Positions 23,673 to 33,142 of a stretch of 64,000 nt of DNA are shown one piece after another. Both the position numbers and the translations under genes were made by a program. The stretch's first letter is position 1, and the number at the start of each line of letters is the position of its first letter. Origin of the DNA: Ardenticatenales bacterium (GTDB lineage: Bacteria; Chloroflexota; Anaerolineae; Promineifilales; Promineifilaceae); assembly GCA_020634515.1 (NCBI GenBank), contig JACKBL010000005.1, positions 124,001 to 188,000 of the forward strand, read 5' to 3'. The notes under the pieces were generated by a model. It searched no databases, was not told the origin of the DNA, and saw only the letters and a program-made list of their open reading frames with translations.

Positions 23673-26186
23673 TCAGCGTGATGGCTGGCTATAAAGCGCG
23701 TGATAAATCTGATAACCCACAAAAATCCGCTCCACATATAAGCGCGTTTCCGCGAACGTAATCGCCTCCACAAACAGGTCCGGGTCTTGCGGCGCCTGCG
23801 CCTCCCAACGCGCCGCGTTGCCCGGACCCGCGTTATACGCCGCCAGCGCCGCATAAACGTGCCCATCAAAAGCGCGCAGTTGCTCCGCCAGATAAAACGC
23901 GCCAAAACGCAGCCCCACATACGGCTTATACAAATCCTCATTCTCATAATCCGGCCACTGCAACCGCTGCGCGATGTACACGCCCGTATCCGGGATGACC
24001 TGGCTCAGCCCCTGAGCTACGGCGGAGGAAGTCGCAAAACTCTCAAACAGGCTTTCCTGGCGCACCAGGGCCAGTTGCAGCAGCGGATCGAAGTCATACT
24101 CCCGCGCCAACGGCAAAATCAGGTCCGCATAGTAGGTGGGGTAGAGCAGGCGGGCCAGGTGTGGCGGCAGGGCGAAGATGGCCTGGTCGGAGAGATACTG
24201 CACGGCGGCGGCAGCCAGGATGGAGAGGCGATAGATGCCGCGGTCCCGAAACCAGACCGCCAACCGGTAGCTTGCCAGCGCGTCTTGCACATAGTCCTGA
24301 CGTACCTGGTCTAGTTCCCGCGACGCTTCCGCGTACAGACCAAGCTGCCACAGCTTCGCGCCCCGCCGCAGCCGGTCATCCTCGGCCAGCGCCGGCGATA
24401 GTTCTTGCAAATTGCCCGTTGCGCCCCACCAATCCGCCAGCCAGGCCGCCGCCGTGGTCAGCGCCTCTTCGCTCTCGCTTGCCAGTGTGCCGTCGGCGGT
24501 CAGCGTCAGTGTCGTTGCCGGGGAAAATGGGGGTGCGCCGGCCACGACTTGCCGCAGGCGTAGGGTGTAGTAGCCAACGCCCGGCCAGGCGGCGGCCTGG
24601 GCGCGCAAATCTGGCAGCACGGGCGCGTCGGCGGGCAGCCGTTGTAGCAGCCAGAGCAGGGCGGCCGCGCCATAGTCGGCGGCGGGATATTGGGCCACCG
24701 CCGCGCTCCAGGCGGAGAATGCGGCTTCTTCGTCTCTGGCTTCCCAGGCCAGCCAGCCGGCGCGGAACATTGCTTCCGGCGCGTCCTCGTGCCAGTCGTA
24801 GGCGGCGGCCATCTGGCGGTAGCGGGCGGAGGCGCCGGCCAAGTCCCCTTGCTGCTCGCTGAGGGCCGCGGCGGACCAGGCGGCCTGGGCGGCATCGGGG
24901 CCGTCGGGGAAATCGGCGACGTAGGACTCGTAGGCGGCGATGGCCTGGTCCGCAAGCCCGGCGCGGGCGTAGAGGCGGGCGGTTTCAATGCGGGCGGCGG
25001 CGGGTTCGAGAAGGGCGTAGGCGTCCATTTGCGCCAGCGCGGCGTCCAGGTCGCCCAGTTGGGCGTAGCACCAGGCGAGATAGAGGGGGATGTCGGGGCG
25101 GGGATCGGGGTCGGCGAGGGCGGTGGTGAAGGCATCAATTGCCGGCACATACACCCCCGCGTAGTAGTCCACCAACCCCCGCTGAAATGCATCCACCGGT
25201 TCCTCCGCCTGCACCAGCGCCACCAGCGCCTGGTAACTGTCGTAGCTGCGCGGATAGTTGTTCACCGCCAGGCGAAAACGCGCATACGCCCCTTCCGTGT
25301 CCCCCGCTTGCAGCGCGGCGCTGCCTGCCAGGAACGTCACCTGCCCCAATGTGTAGTCCGTCACGGCCAGGTCGGCGATGGCGTCATACTGCGCCATCGC
25401 CGCCGCGAAGTCGCCATCTTGCAGGTAGTAGCCGGCCAGCGTTTCGCGCAGGTCAATGATGGTGAGGCGGTGCGCGGGCGCGACGGCGGCGGCCTCGTAG
25501 GCGGCAATGGCCGCGTCGCGGTCGTCCAGGAGCAAGTCGCAGGCGGCGATGTGTGGCTGCACGTAGGCGGCCATGTCCGGGTTGGCGCGCAGGTAGGCTT
25601 CGTAGGCGGCGGTGGCCGTGGGGCAGTCGCCCTGGGCGGCGGCAGCCAGGGCCAGCAGGAATTGTGCCGCTTGTGGGTGGTCGCCCGTGGCTTGTGGTAG
25701 CAGGGGCGGGGGCTCGTCCGTCGCGGGCAGCAGCGGCTGCACGGCGTCGCGGGCCTCCGCCCACAGTTCCACGCCCAGGTATGCCTGCGTCAGTCCCATG
25801 TGCGCCCGCGCCTGTTCATCTGGCGAGAGGTCGGCGGCGGCGGCCAGGCTGGCCTGGAAGGCGTCGATGGCTGTGGCGTAGTCCTGGTGGGCGAGGGCGC
25901 GTTCTGCCTGGGCCAGCCAGGCGGCGGGCTGGGGCGTGGCGGTTGGGCTGGGTGTGGGGCTGGGGGTTGTTGTGGGGGTGGGGGTGGGGGGAATGGGGGT
26001 GAGTGAGGGGGTGATGGCGGGCGTGGGGGGCGCCGTGAGGCGGGCGAGGACGGCGAGGGTGGGCGTGGGGCGTGGGGTGGCGGATGCCGGCATTAAAGCC
26101 ACGCCCCCCTCATTCCCATCCGCGCAGCCCGCCAACCAGATCAGCGCCAGCAGCAAGGCGGCGACATGTCCAAACCATCGCCCCAT
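23673..26186 (-). CDS. lipoprotein lytic transglycosylase with TPR array (Slt-like)
   Basis: 837 residues. Signal peptide with lipobox WLAGC (Cys about 21), then a Pro/Thr-rich tether (about 32-90). A long helical repeat region of TPR-like units follows, and a C-terminal SLT domain (about 690-837) contains ALVRQESLFESFATSSAVAQGLSQVIP; the Glu at about 710 is the catalytic acid, with AALAAYNAGPGNAARW. It cleaves the glycan strands of peptidoglycan outside the membrane. The architecture resembles Slt70 but the protein is membrane-anchored. The start of lepB lies just upstream (12 bp gap), in the same direction. Confidence 0.9.
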   Translation of the reverse strand: MGRWFGHVAALLLALIWLAGCADGNEGGVALMPASATPRPTPTLAVLARLTAPPTPAITPSLTPIPPTPTPTTTPSPTPSPTATPQPAAWLAQAERALAHQDYATAIDAFQASLAAAADLSPDEQARAHMGLTQAYLGVELWAEARDAVQPLLPATDEPPPLLPQATGDHPQAAQFLLALAAAAQGDCPTATAAYEAYLRANPDMAAYVQPHIAACDLLLDDRDAAIAAYEAAAVAPAHRLTIIDLRETLAGYYLQDGDFAAAMAQYDAIADLAVTDYTLGQVTFLAGSAALQAGDTEGAYARFRLAVNNYPRSYDSYQALVALVQAEEPVDAFQRGLVDYYAGVYVPAIDAFTTALADPDPRPDIPLYLAWCYAQLGDLDAALAQMDAYALLEPAAARIETARLYARAGLADQAIAAYESYVADFPDGPDAAQAAWSAAALSEQQGDLAGASARYRQMAAAYDWHEDAPEAMFRAGWLAWEARDEEAAFSAWSAAVAQYPAADYGAAALLWLLQRLPADAPVLPDLRAQAAAWPGVGYYTLRLRQVVAGAPPFSPATTLTLTADGTLASESEEALTTAAAWLADWWGATGNLQELSPALAEDDRLRRGAKLWQLGLYAEASRELDQVRQDYVQDALASYRLAVWFRDRGIYRLSILAAAAVQYLSDQAIFALPPHLARLLYPTYYADLILPLAREYDFDPLLQLALVRQESLFESFATSSAVAQGLSQVIPDTGVYIAQRLQWPDYENEDLYKPYVGLRFGAFYLAEQLRAFDGHVYAALAAYNAGPGNAARWEAQAPQDPDLFVEAITFAETRLYVERIFVGYQIYHALYSQPSR

Positions 26187-26198
26187 TCACAGCTCCTC

Positions 26199-26783
26199 TT
26201 ATTTTACCGGACCGAGGTCGGGCAGTGGCCAGTAGGAAACCCAGGCGTGGCCCATGATGTCCCTGATGGGAATGGGGCCAAAATAGCGGGAATCGTTGGA
26301 AACGCCGCGATTGTCGCCGAGGACGAAGATGTGGTCGGGTGGCACTTGCAGCGGGCCGAAGCTTTGTTGCCACGATTGAGCCAGGTACGGTTCTTGCACC
26401 TGTTCCCCGTTGACGAAAAGTTGGTTGGCGCGCACCTTGATGGTGTCGCCGGGCAGGCCGATGACGCGCTTGATCAGGGGGACGTCGTAGCCATCTACGT
26501 GGATAATGACGATTTCGCCGCGCGCGGGCAGGTGCAGGTGGGGCGTGACTTTTTCCACGAGCAGGCGCTGCCCGGTGTGCAGGCCGGGTTCCATGCTGGA
26601 GCCGTAGACGACGCTGGATTGGGCGATGAAGTGGACGAAGAGGATTGCGCCGATAAATGCCGGCATCAACGTCAACAGCACCTCGCGCCACAAAAACCGC
26701 GGCGCCCGCGCCACCCGGCGTCCTGGCGGGGGTGGCGTTTCCACGATGGCGTACATGGATTCAGGATCAGGGAACTGGCTCAT
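26199..26783 (-). CDS. lepB: signal peptidase I
   Basis: 194 residues. One transmembrane helix (about 36-55) precedes the catalytic serine in GSSMEPG (Ser63). The general base lysine is in LIKRVIGLPGD (Lys105), and the C-terminal box VLGDNRGVSNDSRYFG is intact. It removes signal peptides on the outer face of the membrane. A hairpin of the GCGCATCC family lies in the region upstream. Confidence 0.95.
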   Translation of the reverse strand: MSQFPDPESMYAIVETPPPPGRRVARAPRFLWREVLLTLMPAFIGAILFVHFIAQSSVVYGSSMEPGLHTGQRLLVEKVTPHLHLPARGEIVIIHVDGYDVPLIKRVIGLPGDTIKVRANQLFVNGEQVQEPYLAQSWQQSFGPLQVPPDHIFVLGDNRGVSNDSRYFGPIPIRDIMGHAWVSYWPLPDLGPVK

Positions 26784-27215
26784 GGGACCTTCCTGTGGAA
26801 AGCTATGTAGGGCGAGTTTCTAACTCGTCCCCTGCAAAAATAGGCTAGGGCGCATCCATATTTAAGATTGGAAATAATGGATGCGCTGGCAGGGTTCTTG
26901 CTTGTCGGATAGGCCGAAGTCAATTTTGCACGAACCCATAGGGATGAACGCGCATCAAACAAAAATCCGCGCCATTTGTGACAACATTTTCGTCTATTGT
27001 GGCTTCTACGCGCGTGGCTCCCGAGCTTGTCGAGAGGCAGCCAGACGGCGCGCCCCGCTTCCGTGTGCCACAAACACCCCTATTCTACCGATTCCCTATC
27101 CCCTTTCGTGGCGGCGTGCCGCATCAACGGCAAATGATCAACAAATCTTAATGATCGGGGGGCGCGTGAGCGCGTCATTGCCGGTCGGTGCCTGTCAGTC
27201 GATGGTGGGGGGGCG
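26784..27215. other. intergenic region upstream of lepB
   Basis: Contains a GGGCGAGTT/AACTCG hairpin (about 26809-26831) and family D copy 1 (26850-26886). No coding frame is supported. Confidence 0.4.
26850..26886. repeat. hairpin repeat family D (GCGCATCC), copy 1
   Basis: GCGCATCCAT and ATGGATGCGC arms enclose an AT-rich loop, followed by AGGGTTCTTGCTTG. The same layout recurs at 42104-42147, and a half copy (GGGCGCATCCGTGATTATT) is at about 31799. Confidence 0.6.
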
Positions 27216-28064
27216 TCAGCGCGTGTCGCTCAACTCGCGCCCGCGCAGCAGTTCCCACCCGAGGTAAACGGGCGCGGCCTGGGTGAGGCCGATCCAGACG
27301 AAAACAATCACCAGCACGATTTTGAACTGGGCTAACTGATCCGTCAGGTTGGCCCGCGTCTGGCGGATGTTGTCGTTCACTTCCGTGACGAGGCGCGTGT
27401 ATTCGTCCAGCAGCGGTTGCACGTCGGCGACGCTGCCATTGATCGTTTCCAGGTCGGCGGCGATGTTCAAAACATCCTGGCTGATGGTAGCCAGGTTGTC
27501 GTCGGTGACGTTGAGGTAGATTTTGAGCGTGCGCAGGCGTTCGGGAATGCCGTCCAGGCTGCCGCCGACGGCGGTGATGGATTGGTCGAATGGGGTGACA
27601 GGGTTGTAGTTGATGCCCAGGTCATATTTGATGGGAAAGCCGAGGATGCTTTGGTCAATACGGAAGTTGTTGAGAACGCGCAGGGTGGTGTCGATTGTGC
27701 CGGCAACTTCCGCCACATTCGGGAGCGCGGCTTGTACGGCATCAATACCATCCGGCACATCGGAGCTGGCAATCTGGCTCACCTGATCCAGCAGCGGGCG
27801 CGTCTGGTTGATTGTCTGCGCCAGGTCCGTTGCCGTCGTCTCCACCGTCGTCATGCTCCCATTCACCTGCCCCACCGTCGTTTTCGTCAGCGCCAGCGTA
27901 TCCAGCACCGTGTCCAGGCTCTCCGACACCAGGCGTAAACTCTGGTCCAGCCCCTGCCCCACGTTATCCACCATGCGCCGTGTCACCAGCGCCCCGCCGA
28001 TGCTCAACACCAATCCTGAAAGGCCAATAAACAGCATGATAAAGCCTAGAATGCGTCGAATCAT
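27216..28064 (-). CDS. membrane protein with helical extracytoplasmic domain, function unknown
   Basis: 282 residues. One transmembrane segment at each end (about 4-29 and 247-268) brackets a 215-residue, largely helical region rich in Thr, Asp and Val with coiled-coil character (SLRLVSESLDTVLDTLALTK). Such double-anchored helical proteins recur in Chloroflexota-type genomes, but I know no function. Its upstream region is the 108-bp tandem array. Confidence 0.7.
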   Translation of the reverse strand: MIRRILGFIMLFIGLSGLVLSIGGALVTRRMVDNVGQGLDQSLRLVSESLDTVLDTLALTKTTVGQVNGSMTTVETTATDLAQTINQTRPLLDQVSQIASSDVPDGIDAVQAALPNVAEVAGTIDTTLRVLNNFRIDQSILGFPIKYDLGINYNPVTPFDQSITAVGGSLDGIPERLRTLKIYLNVTDDNLATISQDVLNIAADLETINGSVADVQPLLDEYTRLVTEVNDNIRQTRANLTDQLAQFKIVLVIVFVWIGLTQAAPVYLGWELLRGRELSDTR

Positions 28065-28072
28065 TGATTGCC

Positions 28073-28812
28073 TCCTGCGAAAATAACCTTCCCGGAAGCT
28101 TCATCACGGATGATGGCCCTGGATAACAGCTTCCGGGAAGATGTTCTCATTTATGGTGGTGCGCCGCGGCGCATGACGTCTCCTGCGAAAATAACCTTCC
28201 CGGAAGCTTCATCACGGATGATGGCCCTGGATAACAGCTTCCGGGAAGATGTTCTCATTTATGGTGGTGCGCCGCGGCGCATGACGTCTCCTGCGAAAAT
28301 AACCTTCCCGGAAGCTTCATCACGGATGATGGCCCTGGATAACAGCTTCCGGGAAGATGTTCTCATTTATGGTGGTGCGCCGCGGCGCATGACGTCTCCT
28401 GCGAAAATAACCTTCCCGGAAGCTTCATCACGGATGATGGCCCTGGATAACAGCTTCCGGGAAGATGTTCTCATTTATGGTGGTGTGCCGCGGCGCATGA
28501 CGTCTCCTGCGAAATAACCTTCCCGGAAGCTTCATCACGGATGATGGCCCTGGATAACAGCTTCCGGGAAGATGAAGATGACGTCTCCTGCGAAAATAAC
28601 CTTCCCGGAAGCTTCATCACGGATGATGGCCCTGGATAACAGCTTCCGGGAAGATGTTCTCATTTATGGTGGTGCGCCGCGGCGCATGACGTCTCCTGCG
28701 AAAATAACCTTCCCGGAAGCTTCATCACGGATGATGGCCCTGGATAACAGCTTCCGGGAAGATGTTCTCATTTATGGTGGTGCGCCGCGGCGCATGACGT
28801 CTCCTGCGAAAA
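28073..28812. repeat. tandem array of seven 108-bp repeats
   Basis: Units start at 28073, 28181, 28289, 28397, 28505, 28586 and 28694, with a partial eighth at 28802. Unit 5 is shortened to 81 bp by loss of its last third and has one base missing in an A-run. Each unit contains the long inverted repeat CTTCCCGGAAGCT/AGCTTCCGGGAAG and a second palindrome GTGCGCCGCGGCGCAT. The period is a multiple of three, so a 36-residue repeat frame stays open, but nothing suggests that it is translated. Single relatives of the hairpin occur at 36257, 56523 and 63073. Confidence 0.9.
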
Positions 28813-28994
28813 AGTGGTCAGTGGTGAGTAAGCGGTGGTCAGTAGAGCCACGGCCAAACCGCTCACAAAATCAATTTGGGCTATCTGCGTAAAGGGAGCA
28901 CCTGCGAAAACACAAGGACGCGGATGAACAAAAGCCCGCATTATCTGTGATTGCATTCGCGCAGACACCCCAAGGCGCCTTCATCTTTCATCCC
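28813..28994. other. short intergenic stretch
   Basis: Holds GTGGTCAGTGG-type short repeats also seen at 63981. No gene is seen. Confidence 0.35.
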
Positions 28995-29438
28995 TCATCC
29001 CTCATCCTTTGTCTTGCTCAATGTCATCAACGTTACAGTGGCTTTGGCGACTAATTTTACGTCGCCTTGTCCGTGAACGAAAACTTCCGACTCGGCCACG
29101 GTGATGGTGCGGCCCGGTTTTAATACCTGGGCGCGGCAGGTGAGGCGTTCGCCCTGGGCGGCGCGGAGGAGGTTGATTTTGAACTCCACGGTGAGGACGT
29201 ATTCGTGGGCGCGGATGAGCGAGCCGGCGGCGGCGCCCGCTGTATGGTCGGCCATTGTGGCGATCACGCCGGCGTGGATGAGATCATCCTGCTGCCAATG
29301 GCGGCGGGCGACGACCAGTTCCGACGTACACCAGCCGGGGCCAACGTCGGTCAACTGAATGCCCAAGTCATTGACGAAGGCGGCCTGGGCGAAGAGTTGT
29401 CGTACCAGTTGGGCGTATGCGGGGTTCTGTGGGGTCAT
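28995..29438 (-). CDS. PaaI-family hotdog thioesterase
   Basis: 147 residues, single hotdog domain. The family motif is HAGVIATMADHTAGAAAGSL (about residues 55-75), with the catalytic Asp in the long helix, followed by VLTVEFKINLLRAAQGERL. It hydrolyses acyl-CoA or aryl-CoA thioesters. It is 15 bp downstream of the miniature binding protein in the same direction, but no metabolic link is visible. Confidence 0.85.
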   Translation of the reverse strand: MTPQNPAYAQLVRQLFAQAAFVNDLGIQLTDVGPGWCTSELVVARRHWQQDDLIHAGVIATMADHTAGAAAGSLIRAHEYVLTVEFKINLLRAAQGERLTCRAQVLKPGRTITVAESEVFVHGQGDVKLVAKATVTLMTLSKTKDEG

Positions 29439-29453
29439 GGGCAGATGGGCGCG

Positions 29454-30098
29454 TCAGGGTGGAGGCTGGTAGATGGGACCGGTTATGCCGGCAATTTGCA
29501 GGTTGACAAGGGCGGCGGTGACGGCGGCGCGATCCACGGGGCCGGCGGCGGCGGCGTGGTCCAGGGCCGTGAAGAGGAGTTGGAAGGCGTCGTAGGTTGT
29601 GCCGGCATAAACCCCCGTCGTCTCATCAAATGGCGTCACCGCCGCATACGCGGCGCGGAATGCCGGCGGCAACTGCGCGGGCGGCGTCTCCCCCAGCGGC
29701 GCGCGCCCCGCCGCCAGCAGCGGCAAACCCGCCGCCGCATAAATCGGCGCGGCCACCGCCGTCGTCTCCGTTAGCCAATGCCCCACCACCGCCACCACCA
29801 TGGGGTCCAACGTCAGCGAAGCCGCCGCCTGCCGCGCCCGTTTCACATCCCCGGAATCATCCAGCGCCACCAACGCCACGCGGTAGCCGCCCACGCCGCC
29901 CGCCGCATTGATCTCCCTGACCGCCAGGCGCGCCGCGTAAATCGCATCGTACCCCACGGCGCGGTGCGCGCCCTCAAACGGAGCCACCAGGCCAATCTTC
30001 ACCACCGGCGCGACGCCGCCGCAGCCGGCCAATAGCAGCAGCGACAAACCCAATGCCGCCAGCCACGCGCCCCAGCGCCTACCGACAGGTCGCCACAT
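29454..30098 (-). CDS. miniature ABC-type substrate-binding lipoprotein (lobe II largely missing)
   Basis: 214 residues from the ATG at 30098, chosen for its GAGGAGC ribosome site; the frame runs to 30170. Signal peptide with lipobox LLLLAGC, then lobe I of a LivJ-type branched-chain amino-acid binding protein: IGLVAPFEGAHRAVGYDAIY, AVREINAAGGVGGYRV, VALDDSGDV, VAVVGHWLTE. After ATTYDAF-like sequence (TTYDAFQLLFTALDHA) it ends. Normal family members have about 380 residues, so most of lobe II is absent, yet the frame is clean. It overlaps mltG by 20 bp. It could be a sensor or a degraded transporter component; no permease is nearby. Confidence 0.7.
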   Translation of the reverse strand: MWRPVGRRWGAWLAALGLSLLLLAGCGGVAPVVKIGLVAPFEGAHRAVGYDAIYAARLAVREINAAGGVGGYRVALVALDDSGDVKRARQAAASLTLDPMVVAVVGHWLTETTAVAAPIYAAAGLPLLAAGRAPLGETPPAQLPPAFRAAYAAVTPFDETTGVYAGTTYDAFQLLFTALDHAAAAGPVDRAAVTAALVNLQIAGITGPIYQPPP

Positions 30099-31299
30099 TG
30101 GCCAGATGCTCCTCATAGGTTGCGCTAAACAGATGCAGACCCGCTGCGTTGGCATCACAATCGGCGACAAAAAACAGATAATTCGTTTGCGCCGGCTGCG
30201 CCACGGCTTGCAGCGAGGCCAGACCCGGGTTGGCGATGGGGCCGGGCGGCAGCCCCGTGTACAGATAGGTGTTGTAGGGCGAATCCAGCGCCAGATCGGC
30301 GACGCCCAGCGGCGATTTCCACCATGAACCGTCAGCAGCTTGCCCCACGGCGTACTGCACCGTGGGATCGGCGTCCAGTTTCATGCCCTGCGCCAGGCGA
30401 TTGAAGAAAACGCTGGCGACCAGCGGGCGCTCCGCGTCCACTACCGCTTCCCGCTCCACAATGGCGGCCAGCGTCACGGCCTGCCGCGGCGACAGACCGT
30501 TGCTCAGATACGCCTGCCGCATCTCCGGCGTGACGCGGCGGCCAAAGTTTTGCAGCATCAGGTCCACCAGGTAAGCGGCGTCCGCGTCCAGGGGCAGACG
30601 GTAGGTGTCCGGGAAAAGGAACCCTTCCAGCGAACCCGCCGTTGGGTCCAGAAAATCATAGCGCGCGAGGTCATAGGGGACCAATCGCCGCACGATGGCT
30701 TGAAACTGGGCCGCGTCCACCCGGGCGGGCGTCGTTTGCGCCAGATAGTTCGCCATCTCCTCGCTGCGCCACCCCTCCAGGAAGCGCACGGTCACTTCCT
30801 GACCGACGGAATCAGACAGCGCGTTCGCCAGTTCGGGCACGGTTGCGCCGGGGGCGATGGTGTACTGGCCTGCCTCCAGGCCGGCATCCAGGCCATAATA
30901 ACGCACGTAATTGACGAAAAGGTCGGCATTGGTGAGAAAACCCTGGGCTACGAGATTGGCGGCGATGACGTTGGCGGTTTCGCCGGGGGCAATGGTGAAA
31001 TCCCCTGCTGCCGGACGCGCGCCGGCGGGTTGCGCCAGTTCCGCCGCGTGCAGGCCGAGGTAGGTTTGCAGGTAGAAGTATTCGGCGGGATTGAGCTGGC
31101 TGTTGCCGGGGGAAACGCGCACCTGTCCCGTGTACTGGCTTTGCCGCCAACTGGCGTAGAAGACGAGGCTGGCGGTGAGGCAGGCGGCCAGCCCCACAAA
31201 AAACAGGAGCAGGCGCGCCAGGCGGTGGATGACGTGGCCGCCTGGGGGCGGGGCGTATGGGTCGCGGTGTTGGGGCGTAGGTGAGTGATTGGTGGTCAT
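30079..31299 (-). CDS. mltG: endolytic murein transglycosylase MltG
   Basis: 406 residues. Cytoplasmic N-terminus, one transmembrane helix (about 28-50), a LysM-like part, then the YceG domain with TLAAIVEREAVVDAERPLVASVFFNRL (catalytic Glu about 290) and LDADPTVQYAVG, ending in YFLFVADCD-type residues. It cuts nascent glycan strands at the membrane. The pairing with ruvX (4-bp overlap) is common in many bacteria. Confidence 0.93.
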   Translation of the reverse strand: MTTNHSPTPQHRDPYAPPPGGHVIHRLARLLLFFVGLAACLTASLVFYASWRQSQYTGQVRVSPGNSQLNPAEYFYLQTYLGLHAAELAQPAGARPAAGDFTIAPGETANVIAANLVAQGFLTNADLFVNYVRYYGLDAGLEAGQYTIAPGATVPELANALSDSVGQEVTVRFLEGWRSEEMANYLAQTTPARVDAAQFQAIVRRLVPYDLARYDFLDPTAGSLEGFLFPDTYRLPLDADAAYLVDLMLQNFGRRVTPEMRQAYLSNGLSPRQAVTLAAIVEREAVVDAERPLVASVFFNRLAQGMKLDADPTVQYAVGQAADGSWWKSPLGVADLALDSPYNTYLYTGLPPGPIANPGLASLQAVAQPAQTNYLFFVADCDANAAGLHLFSATYEEHLANVATCR

Positions 31300-31763
31300 T
31301 GTGGGCGTGTTTGGGCCTGGGCGTCGAGATACGCCTGGAGGAAAATGGCGGCGGCCACGGCGTCAATCCACTCGCGCTGCTGACGCGCACGTTTGCCGCG
31401 GGCGTGCAGGCTGGCGGCGGCGTCCACGGTGGAGTAGCTCTCGTCGCAAAAGGCGACGGGTAGGCCTAAGGCGGCGCTGAGGGCGGTGGCGTAGTCGCGC
31501 ATCCAGGCGACTTTGGGCGATTCCGCTTCTGTGGCTTGCGCCGCCAGTGTCAGGCCAACGGGCAAGCCAACCAGGAGCAGGGTGACTTTTTCGGCGGCGG
31601 CGATGTGGCCGAGGCGGGCGAAGTCCTCGCGCCGCGATTTGCGCGGCAGCACGGTATAGGAGCGAGCCAGGGTGCGGGTTTCGTCGCTGAGGGCGACGCC
31701 GATGCGTTTTTCGCCCAGGTCGAGAGCCATAATCCGTCCGGGCAGGTTTGGTGTTGGATTCAT
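31296..31763 (-). CDS. ruvX: Holliday junction resolvase RuvX/YqgF family
   Basis: 155 residues with the RNase H-like fold: ALDLGEKRIGVALSDE (first catalytic Asp, about 15), LLLVGLPVGLT and FCDESYSTVDA (Glu and second acidic site), and Asp near the C-terminus (WIDAVAAAIFLQ). It acts in pre-16S rRNA processing and possibly recombination. Its stop overlaps the mltG start. Confidence 0.92.
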   Translation of the reverse strand: MNPTPNLPGRIMALDLGEKRIGVALSDETRTLARSYTVLPRKSRREDFARLGHIAAAEKVTLLLVGLPVGLTLAAQATEAESPKVAWMRDYATALSAALGLPVAFCDESYSTVDAAASLHARGKRARQQREWIDAVAAAIFLQAYLDAQAQTRPQ

Positions 31764-31882
31764 GCCTGAGTTTTAACGCAAAGCGGCGCAGATGCAAAGG
31801 GCGCATCCGTGATTATTTGCCGATGGCGCGATTCTGATTACCATTGTCCGTGGCAGCAAGCGAAATTGACGGTTGAGGTGCG

Positions 31883-33142
31883 ATGCGGATGGATGAGAAG
31901 GCCTTTCGTTATGTCAACGATGAGTTGATGGGGGAAGATGTGCCGCTGGCGCGGGTGGCGGCGGCGGTGGGGACGCCGGTGTATGTGTACAGTCGGGCGG
32001 TGTTGACGGGGCGGGCGGCGGCGTTCGTGGATGCGGCGCGGTTGGTCGCGGGGCGCGGTGGGCAGGGCTACCTGGTGTGCTTCGCGGTGAAGGCGAATGG
32101 GAATCCGGCGCTGCTGCGGTTGTTGGGGGAGCAGGGGATGGGGGCGGATGTGACGAGTGGGGGGGAGTTGTTTTTGGCGCGACATGCCGGCATTTCTCCC
32201 ACCCACATTCTTTTCTCCGGCGTCGGCAAATCTCACGCGGACATTGAGCAGGCACTGGATGCCGGCATTCGCGCCCTGCACATCGAATCCGTTCCCGAAC
32301 TGGCCCGTATTGCCGGCATTGCCGCTGCACGCCAGATCGTGGCTCCCATTGCCGTGCGCCTTAACCCCGACGTCACCGGCGACACGCACCCGGCCATCAG
32401 CACCGGAGGGCGGTGGCACAAATTTGGCGTGAGCGCGGACACGGCGCGTCGTCTGCTGTGGCAAGCGCAGGCTGACCCCTGGTTGGCCCCCGTGGGGCTG
32501 GCCGTCCACATTGGTTCCCAGATTCGGGAACTGGAGCCGTTTCGCCAGGCGGTTGCCGTTTTGCTGCGCGAAGCGGAGGGGCTGGCGGCGGCGGGCTGCC
32601 GTTTGCGCTACCTGGACGTGGGCGGCGGATTGGGGGTGGATGAGGGGGCCCGGATGGCGCCGCGTCCTGCCGATTGGGTGGCGGCGGTGGGCGCGCCGGT
32701 TGTGGCCGCCGGGTATGAGTTGGTGTTGGAGCCGGGGCGGTCGGTGGTGGGGGATGCCGGCATTTTGCTGACGCGAGTCGAGTATGTCAAAGAGGAAGGC
32801 GGACGGCGGTTTGTGGTGGTGGATGCCGGCATGAACGACTTCATCCGTCCCACCCTCTACGCGGCGCGTCATCCCATCTGGCCCATCCGCCGCCGCGCGG
32901 GGGAATCCCATCCGGTGGACATTGTCGGTCCCGTGTGCGAGACGGGCGACGCTTTCGCCCACGACTACGCGCTGCCGCCCGTGGCTGCCGGCGATTTGCT
33001 GGCCGTGCAGCAAGCGGGGGCGTATGGTTTTGCCATGAGTTCCAATTATAATGGACGTTTGCGGGCGGCGGAGGTGTTGGTAGATGCCGGCACTTTCCAC
33101 CTCATTCGCCCGCGCCAGACCGTCACTGACTTGCTAGGATAG
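31883..33142 (+). CDS. lysA: diaminopimelate decarboxylase
   Basis: 419 residues, alanine-racemase-type TIM barrel plus beta domain. The PLP lysine is in CFAVKANGNP (about residue 70). Other marks are GADVTSGGEL, HIGSQIRE, YLDVGGGLGV, LEPGRSVVG and GPVCETGDAF (active-site Cys). It decarboxylates meso-diaminopimelate to lysine. An alternative ATG is two codons in. Six TGCCGGCA octamers lie inside this gene (32185, 32260, 32310, 32755, 32823, 33085), mostly encoding Asp-Ala-Gly, with strong composition switches around several of them. Confidence 0.94.
   Translation: MRMDEKAFRYVNDELMGEDVPLARVAAAVGTPVYVYSRAVLTGRAAAFVDAARLVAGRGGQGYLVCFAVKANGNPALLRLLGEQGMGADVTSGGELFLARHAGISPTHILFSGVGKSHADIEQALDAGIRALHIESVPELARIAGIAAARQIVAPIAVRLNPDVTGDTHPAISTGGRWHKFGVSADTARRLLWQAQADPWLAPVGLAVHIGSQIRELEPFRQAVAVLLREAEGLAAAGCRLRYLDVGGGLGVDEGARMAPRPADWVAAVGAPVVAAGYELVLEPGRSVVGDAGILLTRVEYVKEEGGRRFVVVDAGMNDFIRPTLYAARHPIWPIRRRAGESHPVDIVGPVCETGDAFAHDYALPPVAAGDLLAVQQAGAYGFAMSSNYNGRLRAAEVLVDAGTFHLIRPRQTVTDLLG

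Noticed and set aside
24690..25700. 336-residue plus-strand ORF and other long ORFs opposite the transglycosylase gene
   Set aside because: Antisense shadows of a GC-rich gene; low-complexity Gly/Arg composition and no motifs.
28068..28892. Long repeat ORFs (36-residue period) and possible CRISPR array
   Set aside because: The frame is open only because the repeat unit is 108 bp; there is no start context or conservation. Units are contiguous with no unique spacers, so it is not a CRISPR array.
31838..33100. 420-residue minus-strand ORF opposite lysA
   Set aside because: Shadow; the plus strand encodes a complete diaminopimelate decarboxylase.
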